From positions 1 to 56,362 of the forward strand of contig JAJDND010000059.1 in the NCBI GenBank assembly GCA_022340885.1: a DNA stretch of 56,362 bases, written 5' to 3'. This stretch comes from Desulfobacterales bacterium (lineage in GTDB: Bacteria > Desulfobacterota > Desulfobacteria > Desulfobacterales > UBA11574). Position numbers and translations under genes: made by a program. The notes under the pieces are model-generated. The model ran no database searches. It saw only the letters and a list, made by a program, of their open reading frames with translations, and had not been told where the DNA came from. Positions 50,175-56,362 of this stretch are shown here, piece by piece. How positions within the stretch are numbered: position 1 is the stretch's first letter; every line of letters starts with the position of its first letter.

Positions 50175-50567
50175 TCAGCTCAGAATCAAAAGGTTGCCGC
50201 CCTTTTCCCGGACTGCGAGTCTTTTCAAAGGACGATTGGCCGGTCCTTTGACGACATCACCGCCGGTAGTAAACATACTGCCGTGACAGGGACAGATAAA
50301 TCCATTGGCCGTTGTATTTACCGTACAGCCGAGATGGGTGCAGGTAAGGTCGAGAGCATAAATTTTTTGATTCATTCTTATCACGGCAATCTTTTTTTGT
50401 CCAAAAATCAACGCGCCGTTATCCGGAACACGCGGCTTTTTTATTTGTAAAAGTACTTTTCGATGTTTGATGCCGGGTATCAGAAATCTTCCGATCAGCG
50501 GCAGAGAAATCACCGACAAAATCAGGGTTTTGATCAGTTTCCGACGGCTTTTATGAATCTTTTCCAT
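50175..50567 (-). CDS. Rieske [2Fe-2S] protein
   Basis: This 130-residue protein has a signal anchor preceded by SRRKLIKTL, which resembles a Tat motif. The Rieske boxes are C76-T-H78-L-G-C81 and C92-P-C94-H95-G. With the split b6-type cytochrome b and the adjacent cytochromes it makes a quinol-oxidising complex. Its start overlaps the 3' end of the 19-heme cytochrome gene by 34 bases. Confidence 0.92.
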   Translation of the reverse strand: MEKIHKSRRKLIKTLILSVISLPLIGRFLIPGIKHRKVLLQIKKPRVPDNGALIFGQKKIAVIRMNQKIYALDLTCTHLGCTVNTTANGFICPCHGSMFTTGGDVVKGPANRPLKRLAVREKGGNLLILS

Positions 50568-53482
50568 TTATTGACGTATGCTTGTTTAAATTCAGGAGAT
50601 TTAGTTGTCATTTTTTTAACGCGTGCCGGCGTCATAAACGATCCGTTGGCGATGGACTGCCCCTTTTGAGACCAGAACGATTCCAGTGTCATCCCGTTTC
50701 TTTGAAGCTCATACATACGATCTTCCGTATTCCCCAAAAGAAACCTTTCAGGTTTGTTATGGCATTTGTCGCACATGACCGTTCCCCGCCGGATGGTATG
50801 CGGAAAAAAGGCCTTCCATCGGGCGGCAAGAAGGCGGTTCTCCTTACCCACCGGCTTGTTGTTTACGATATCGGTAAAATAGACGATGAATTCCGGCCGG
50901 ATGGGGCTGATCTTTCCGCGTCGATCAACACCCAGGGGTGGTGAATCCTGTTTTTTTAAAAAACCGCTTTTGACATAATTCTTGGCGCCCCACGGACGCA
51001 GCCGAAAATACTGCTGGTTGGAACTTTCCTTGAAACGGATAAAAAAAGTTCCGTACTCCTGGGCGGCCCATGCACTGTGACAGGCATAGCACTCGAGATT
51101 TTTTTTATGGGCGCCGATCCGGTGTTCAATAACCGCCGGATCTGCTTTATGACAATCGACGCACGTTTTGGAGGATTTTTTTCCGGCCATCAGACTCTTC
51201 ATGGAATGACAGTCACCGCAGTCCATGCCGGCTTCGGCATGGACATCCGGCAGCATTTTAAGAAACATTTCTCCCTGGACTGTACTACCCCGCTGATACC
51301 GCAGGTTGTCTTCACGGGGCGCTCTTCCGTAAAATTCCCACCCTGTGAAGTATCCTTTGTGACAATCCAGGCATTTTTTCGATGTCGGGCGCATGAGAAC
51401 GTCCTGATTTCTCTCGTGGCAGTCCTCACAACTTTTAACATGGCATGATTCACAATTTTTTTGAAAAAATTCAGGGTCCACCTTCCCGAGAGCTTTTCGA
51501 ACAAAGACCTTTTCAATGGTTCGCGTGCTCATCATCTGGTCGAAGATGATGTTATATCCCGAATCGGGTATGTCCTTGATTGGGAATCCGACTTTTTTCC
51601 GTTGGGGAACCCGTGCACCGTCATCTTTCTTTTTCGGTGAATTCGTCATCTTAAGTTTTAACCGGCCGAGGCATACGTTCAGCATCAAGGGATCGAGTGT
51701 TTTTTGATAAATCGGATCCTTGGGATCATCATGGCACGCAAGACACTGGTTCACCGCCAGGATCTTTTTGATTTCCGAAGCGTTCAGAGGCCGCGAATTT
51801 TCTCGGGTAATGGCGGAAAAAGCGCTGACGTTGCCGTTTTTCATTTCCAGAAACCCGTCCAAAGGTTCCTCTTTTGATTTTTCGCTCAGCAAGGTGGCCC
51901 GGATGCTGTTCCCGTTGATTACATGTTGTCCAAAGCCCAAAAACCTCGGATCTGCATGGCACTGGGAACAACCTATAGCGGTTGTGCCGGTATTGTGAGA
52001 ATAAAGCGGTGCAAAGCGCAACTGATGTTTACCTTTAAACTTTGCCACATATTCGGATTTGGTTGTTTTGCCGTATGGGTCGATCACCGTCACAAAGGTC
52101 TGGCTTCCCGGCACTACCGGAGAAATTTTGCCCCGCTGATCAAGGGCCAGGGAAAACGAATAAATCTTGCGCCAGTCCTCGGTTTCGCTGAATTTCCCTC
52201 TTGTTTTACGGTTCTTGATATAATCCATTCCAAACCGGGTTTGATCATACCGGGTGTGGCAGCCAAAGCATTGGGGAACAGCCCGGGAATGACATGTATA
52301 ACATTCCAGCCGCTCATGACCGGCGATGGTATGTTCCGGCGTTCCGGTGATCACGGGACTTTCATGCAATTTCCCGCTGCGTTTGCCGAGCACGTAAACT
52401 TTTTCTGACTGATAAAACACGTTGGAATATTTTCGGCCCTTTCCGGTGACGATCATTTTCATGCCCGGCCGCATTTTTATCGAATAGCTTTTGGATTCCC
52501 GCACCGCCTCGTCGTTTTCGCGAACGATCGTTTGGAAAACCGGCTGTTTTGAGCCGCTGCCGTGGCAATCGACACAACGCGTTTCCGTCTGACGATACGC
52601 GTTTTCATAGGCATACCCATCCCCCATGGTATCTCTGGACGTATGGCAGTCGATACAGTCCATCCCCTTTGTAAAATGAACGTCTCCGGGAATATAGGTG
52701 ATATTGCGGCCGCCGCTGAATACTTTTGGACCCGGCAACCCGTCTCGGGTCGGCACCATACTCGTATTGTCCTCGGAAAGCCCCTGATACGTGAACGCCA
52801 TACGACTGCTTCGGCTGTGACAGCGCAGGCAGACATCATTTCCGGGCAAAGATGCCAATCGATGGGTTTTTGAATAGGGCCACTTGCCCTTGATGTTCGG
52901 GTCATTTCCCCGGTAAACAGCGGTATCGTCATATGGGAAATGACAGGCCGCGCAACCCGAGGCGTGGCTCGTAGCGTACTTATCATTGGCCGCGGTTCCC
53001 ACATGACACAGAGAACAGAATTTTCGATACAGCTCGCCGGAAAGGTTGTTCAACCCGGAAACACCATGAAGTACAAGGGGCTCTCCTTTTGCGGAAAAAA
53101 CATTTTCCGGCCGCGTAGCGTAAAGCTTGCCGTCCTCTCCTTCCCAGGTTTTCTGGATATTTTTGATCATACCGGTATTGGTGAACATAATATTGGCCCG
53201 GACCCGGTTTAACTGATAAGGATGACACCGGCCGCAGGTTTGTGCCCAGAATTTCGGGTCCGACGGATTTATGGGGCCGAACATGCTTTGGTGGGAGACC
53301 TTTTTATCCTGGGATTTAGAATTGCCGCCATGGCAGTCGATGCAAATGGGGTGCGTTACGGAAGCGGGTTCCAGCCCCCTGTGACAGGAAACACAGGTTG
53401 ATTCGTTTTTTATTTCGGGGCTGCAGGCGATCAGCGCAAAGCTAATACCGCAAAAAATCAATATAATAAATGATCGAGACAT
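50534..53482 (-). CDS. 19-heme c-type cytochrome lipoprotein
   Basis: This 982-residue protein has a lipoprotein signal peptide with lipobox LIAC. I count 19 CxxCH motifs along the whole length: CVSCH and CIDCH first, and CYACH and CDKCH last. I start at ATG 53482 ([12 protein letters not shown]), which begins directly at the signal peptide; a TTG start at 53521 would add 13 residues. It is followed by Rieske and cytochrome b genes in one transcript, suggesting quinol-derived electrons pass to this large heme wire in the periplasm or outer membrane. Confidence 0.93.
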   Translation of the reverse strand: MSRSFIILIFCGISFALIACSPEIKNESTCVSCHRGLEPASVTHPICIDCHGGNSKSQDKKVSHQSMFGPINPSDPKFWAQTCGRCHPYQLNRVRANIMFTNTGMIKNIQKTWEGEDGKLYATRPENVFSAKGEPLVLHGVSGLNNLSGELYRKFCSLCHVGTAANDKYATSHASGCAACHFPYDDTAVYRGNDPNIKGKWPYSKTHRLASLPGNDVCLRCHSRSSRMAFTYQGLSEDNTSMVPTRDGLPGPKVFSGGRNITYIPGDVHFTKGMDCIDCHTSRDTMGDGYAYENAYRQTETRCVDCHGSGSKQPVFQTIVRENDEAVRESKSYSIKMRPGMKMIVTGKGRKYSNVFYQSEKVYVLGKRSGKLHESPVITGTPEHTIAGHERLECYTCHSRAVPQCFGCHTRYDQTRFGMDYIKNRKTRGKFSETEDWRKIYSFSLALDQRGKISPVVPGSQTFVTVIDPYGKTTKSEYVAKFKGKHQLRFAPLYSHNTGTTAIGCSQCHADPRFLGFGQHVINGNSIRATLLSEKSKEEPLDGFLEMKNGNVSAFSAITRENSRPLNASEIKKILAVNQCLACHDDPKDPIYQKTLDPLMLNVCLGRLKLKMTNSPKKKDDGARVPQRKKVGFPIKDIPDSGYNIIFDQMMSTRTIEKVFVRKALGKVDPEFFQKNCESCHVKSCEDCHERNQDVLMRPTSKKCLDCHKGYFTGWEFYGRAPREDNLRYQRGSTVQGEMFLKMLPDVHAEAGMDCGDCHSMKSLMAGKKSSKTCVDCHKADPAVIEHRIGAHKKNLECYACHSAWAAQEYGTFFIRFKESSNQQYFRLRPWGAKNYVKSGFLKKQDSPPLGVDRRGKISPIRPEFIVYFTDIVNNKPVGKENRLLAARWKAFFPHTIRRGTVMCDKCHNKPERFLLGNTEDRMYELQRNGMTLESFWSQKGQSIANGSFMTPARVKKMTTKSPEFKQAYVNKWKRFIKAVGN

Positions 53483-53535
53483 CAATGGGCCCAATTTCGC
53501 AGCACGGACTATTTCGGGCAAGCATTTTTTGATGG

Positions 53536-54114
53536 TTATTTTTTCTTTTTATATTTATCCGCCCATTTACCGATAACAAACCATGCCAGATAAACCATCA
53601 ACATGGACAGCACAAACCAAAAAACGGCACCGATTTTAACCACGTTTCCGTTGTGGTTAACGAATTTCAGTATATAGTCCCGTCCGAAATTTTCAAGTAG
53701 GTTCTTTGGTTTATAGGTCTCGTTGACATAGGCGAGCATAATGAGAATGGGCAGGTATTTAGTGGGGATGCTGTTTAAAAGACCTTCAAAAAAATAGTCA
53801 TAATACACCTGATTGAGCCGGGCCTGATCGATATTTTTGGCAAGGGCTTTGCCTTTTTCAGGATCCTCGCTGGTGAGGGCTTCTTTCCGGAGATTGTAAA
53901 GGGTTTGAAACTCTTCTTGCAGCTTAAGATATCGTTTTGTTTTGTAGACTTTGCTTAAAAACTTAGATAAGGCAACCGTCAGCACGACGATCACAAAAAT
54001 CGCCGCCGCCGGTCCCAATGTGTTCAACGGGGAGAATAATAAATCAAGACCTTTGACGACGGCATGGACAAGAACCAATATTTTCAGCCATACGATGTCA
54101 AAAACGTCATCCAT
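53536..54114 (-). CDS. Membrane protein, DUF106/YidC-like topology
   Basis: This 192-residue protein has three hydrophobic segments separated by a charged coiled-coil region (KTKRYLKLQEEFQTLYNLRKEALTSEDPEKG). That layout is like DUF106/EMC3-type insertases; I infer only the topology. I start at ATG 54114 because the reading from 54150 begins in a GAACCC-type repeat. It lies between the 19-heme cytochrome and the TauE/SafE gene on the same strand. Confidence 0.65.
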   Translation of the reverse strand: MDDVFDIVWLKILVLVHAVVKGLDLLFSPLNTLGPAAAIFVIVVLTVALSKFLSKVYKTKRYLKLQEEFQTLYNLRKEALTSEDPEKGKALAKNIDQARLNQVYYDYFFEGLLNSIPTKYLPILIMLAYVNETYKPKNLLENFGRDYILKFVNHNGNVVKIGAVFWFVLSMLMVYLAWFVIGKWADKYKKKK

Positions 54115-54205
54115 AAAAAAGTAAAAAGCGGTCCAGGGTTCCCTGTTCAAGGCTACGAGGGCATAGCGTCACATATAAACTGTGTTTCACACTCCCAGAG
54201 AAGCC

Positions 54206-54232
54206 GAACCCTTGAACCTTGAACCCTGAACC
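54206..54232. repeat. GAACCCTT-type direct repeats
   Basis: Units GAACCCTT, GAACCTT, GAACCCT and GAACC follow in tandem. They occupy the 133-base gap between the DUF106-like gene and the TauE/SafE gene, with a mirrored fragment at 54125-54150. Confidence 0.5.
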
Positions 54233-54247
54233 GCCTAACCTATGTTA

Positions 54248-55954
54248 TTAAATCCATATCTCGATCTTGAAAAACCTGAAAAACAAAAAGAACAATGTCA
54301 GTGCGAGAACGATCTTCAGTGTTTTTTCACTGAATAGTTTCTGTGCGCGGCTGCCCAGCATACCGCCCACAAATCCGCCGATGATGATGGAAATCATCAA
54401 CCATAAATCTGGATAATAGTTGTTTAACAGATACCCGATGAACGATCCGATGCTGCTGAAACAGGTCCCGATCAGGGAAATCGGCACCGCAACATACATG
54501 GGAAGTGCGCCCAGGGTGGTCATGGCCGGCACCAGCAAAAAGCCGCCGCCGATGCCGAAGCTTCTGGAAACCACGCCGATGCCCAAACCCAAAAGGCCGA
54601 ACAGCAAAGGATTGATGGTAAACTCTTCGCCCCAGAATTTGAAACGATAATCGGTCAGTCCGGTCTTGACCGGCTCTATCCTTCCCATTTCCACGGAAGT
54701 CCCTTCGGCTTTGGCTTTGGCCACCGCCTCGTTGAATTTTTTCACCATGGCCTTGATGTTTTTCCGCTTTTCCATAACCTTTGGCGTGAGTTCGTAGAGG
54801 GTTCTGATGCCCATGAGTACCACCAAAATGGCCAGCCACTCTTTATAGGTTTGCATGGGCAGGTACTTGGTGGCATATTTCCCCAGCCAGATGGAGCCGA
54901 TAAAAATCCCCACGCCGAACGAGATTCCCACCGGCCAGGCCACTCGCCGTTCTTTCACCGCATACCGGTAAAAGGACCCCAAAGGAGAAAAGAGGGTCAG
55001 CGCCATATTGGAAGGTCGAAGGACATTGGCGGCATTGATTCCGACAGGACCGGCAGTTTGCACCACCATGACCTGGAAGGCTGCCATGAGCATGCCCCCG
55101 GCCGCACCGATCATGGAAAAATAGGTTCCCACAAGAATGGCACCGATGACGATCCAGATGGGATTCATATAACGGCCGCCCAGGTTTAACCAAAAGCCGT
55201 TGGCTTTTACGGTATAACCTCCGGACTTTTCGCCGTTGACATAGACATCAAACTTTGTATTCGGCGGCGTATGGCGAAAGGTTTTAAAAGAAGCCTTGAA
55301 TTTTCCGGTGGTTTTATCCAGGGAAATGGATGTGCCTTTATCCCAGTAATTATTTCGGTTGCTATAATTTCCGAGGATGCTTCGGGCAAATATGGTCACC
55401 TTTCCCACATTGGTGCCTTCCTTGACGATCGTGTTGATGCCGTAACTGCTTTCATGGGCGTATTTGAAAAAATTCCACTGCTGCTCGGTCTTGATGGTTG
55501 CCAGGGATGCTTTTGCTACTTGGTCAAGTGCATCGAAGTTGGCCAGCTTAAACCAAGTGGTTTCATAAAGCCCTCTTTTTCCTTTCTGGGTAAAAAATGA
55601 CGGCCCGCCGTATTTCTTTTTGGCAATTTTCCCGAATTCTTCCGGATTCGACGTCAGCATGTAATAAAGATCGGGAATAGTTGTGTTCTTGGTGAACCCA
55701 TTTTTCTTTGCATCTTTTTCCAGATGTTTGATTTCATGAACACCTTTGGTGTCTTCGGGCGCAAAAGTATTTTGAGACGAAACCGCAATGTAGAGGTCTT
55801 TTCCGGGATCGATGTTTCCCTCTATGGTCACCGTGTCGCCGGCTTTGTACTGAGGCGCGGAAATGGCTGCGGTGGTACTGCAAACACCCGCGCTGGCAAA
55901 GAGAAAAACAAATCCAAAGGAAACTAGTACTACTGGAATCAGGCATTTTTTCAT
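54248..55954 (-). CDS. TauE/SafE-family exporter with a large exported N-terminal domain
   Basis: This is a 568-residue protein with a signal peptide (cut near residue 25), an exported domain of ~235 residues containing no CxxCH or Cys clusters, and then about eight membrane segments. The membrane part has the TauE/SafE repeats IGAAGGMLMAAFQVM near residue 278 and FGIGGGFLLVPAMTTLG near 465. The family exports sulfite, sulfoacetate or similar anions. Its exported domain is not typical of short TauE proteins and may bind substrate. It precedes the DUF106-like gene and cytochrome cluster. Confidence 0.85.
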   Translation of the reverse strand: MKKCLIPVVLVSFGFVFLFASAGVCSTTAAISAPQYKAGDTVTIEGNIDPGKDLYIAVSSQNTFAPEDTKGVHEIKHLEKDAKKNGFTKNTTIPDLYYMLTSNPEEFGKIAKKKYGGPSFFTQKGKRGLYETTWFKLANFDALDQVAKASLATIKTEQQWNFFKYAHESSYGINTIVKEGTNVGKVTIFARSILGNYSNRNNYWDKGTSISLDKTTGKFKASFKTFRHTPPNTKFDVYVNGEKSGGYTVKANGFWLNLGGRYMNPIWIVIGAILVGTYFSMIGAAGGMLMAAFQVMVVQTAGPVGINAANVLRPSNMALTLFSPLGSFYRYAVKERRVAWPVGISFGVGIFIGSIWLGKYATKYLPMQTYKEWLAILVVLMGIRTLYELTPKVMEKRKNIKAMVKKFNEAVAKAKAEGTSVEMGRIEPVKTGLTDYRFKFWGEEFTINPLLFGLLGLGIGVVSRSFGIGGGFLLVPAMTTLGALPMYVAVPISLIGTCFSSIGSFIGYLLNNYYPDLWLMISIIIGGFVGGMLGSRAQKLFSEKTLKIVLALTLFFLFFRFFKIEIWI

Positions 55955-56020
55955 ATCCTACCTCCCTATGCCTTTTAAGTGGTTAAAGAACAATTTACAA
56001 CTCAACAAATAAGCGCAAGA

Positions 56021-56362
56021 TCAAAGCTTAAAATATCGTATGGCCAAGATCGCGCCCAGAAAACTGAAAACACCGCCAATAGGAACTAAAATCAAAAGAC
56101 CGGCGATGTATACAATATCGCCGCCAGTATAATAGCGGGAGACGATGTTTAAAATCAAAACCGCGCCGATTGCCATCATAATTCCGGCTGCAACGCTCCA
56201 CATTCGTCTATATTTTAAACGGCCGTCTGCGCGGCGGACCAGGTTATATCCGGTTAAGGCGGCATTAAACCCGATGATAAAGGGTAAAAGTTTATTGATC
56301 GTTCCGATGCGTATTAGTCCGGCACAGAATATCACAAGCAATACAACGCCAACAATACCTAT
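56021..56362 (-). CDS. Partial four-helix membrane protein, 5' end beyond the window
   Basis: The minus-strand frame stays open to the window edge, and the N-terminal end is missing (the TTG at 56341 is probably internal). About 113 residues with four hydrophobic segments are visible. Charged residues (RRADGRLKYRRMW) mark a cytosolic loop. I cannot name the family. It stops 67 bases upstream of the TauE/SafE gene. Confidence 0.55.
   Translation of the reverse strand: MGIVGVVLLVIFCAGLIRIGTINKLLPFIIGFNAALTGYNLVRRADGRLKYRRMWSVAAGIMMAIGAVLILNIVSRYYTGGDIVYIAGLLILVPIGGVFSFLGAILAIRYFKL

Overview
The window reads as chromosome of an anaerobic member of the Desulfobacterota (former Deltaproteobacteria), probably a sulfate-reducing Desulfobacterales relative. 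Evidence: a 19-heme c-type cytochrome next to a Rieske/b6-type cytochrome b module, sulfur-relay genes (TusA, DsrE-like, YeeE/YedE), the anaerobe-type homocysteine pair (DUF39 plus NIL-ferredoxin), a TauE/SafE exporter, FmdE and molybdopterin genes, and an archaeal/eukaryotic-like prolyl-tRNA synthetase. No rRNA, tRNA, CRISPR array or intact insertion sequence was seen. The taxonomic call is inference from gene content.

Layout. 1-14273 (+): housekeeping genes lon (5' truncated by the window), rlpA, gmhB, recD2, rpmF, rpiB, glyA, a dCMP deaminase, nrdR, the riboflavin operon ribD-ribE-ribBA-ribH, nusB, a small conserved protein and an MBL hydrolase. 14284-15714 (-): a second MBL protein and a repeat-containing small protein. 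16012-20825 (+): ispG, proS and a RelA/SpoT gene. 20833-25632 (-): rpmB, bamD, trxA, then a sulfur-relay cluster of DsrE-like proteins, TusA and YeeE/YedE, including a 58-residue gene that is easily missed.

26158-35388 (+) is the most remarkable part. After mgtE (preceded by a small ORF with a D-D-P-G-P stretch) come two fluoride (crcB-motif) riboswitches, each followed by intrinsic terminators. The first controls a dynamin-like GTPase. The second heads an operon of a cation:proton antiporter, a small P-loop ATPase and two translationally coupled MutS-like ATPases. No CrcB/Fluc or CLC-F fluoride exporter is present here. I read this as a fluoride-responsive island whose members, apart from the antiporter and MutS class, are not standard fluoride-defence genes.

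35410-44476: an MFS transporter with a protein carrying four CPxC...CxxH modules, then a molybdenum-cofactor and Fe-S group (moaA, MOSC, MoeA-like, FmdE, FeS protein) with a ModE-like 22-bp palindrome, then a fatty-acyl-CoA ligase. 44585-47990 (-): a 5'-truncated prs remnant, the homocysteine biosynthesis pair, a possible Met-codon attenuator leader (47069-47210) and a secreted rhodanese. 48219-56362 (-): a respiratory module of tetraheme cytochrome, split cytochrome b, Rieske protein, 19-heme lipoprotein, a DUF106-like membrane protein, a TauE/SafE exporter with a large exported domain, and a partial membrane protein.

Several intergenic regions carry structure the genes do not explain: a structured element present twice (15861-15963 and 22365-22434), a 142-nt nested inverted repeat (22544-22685), GAACC-type short repeats at three places and long perfect hairpins.
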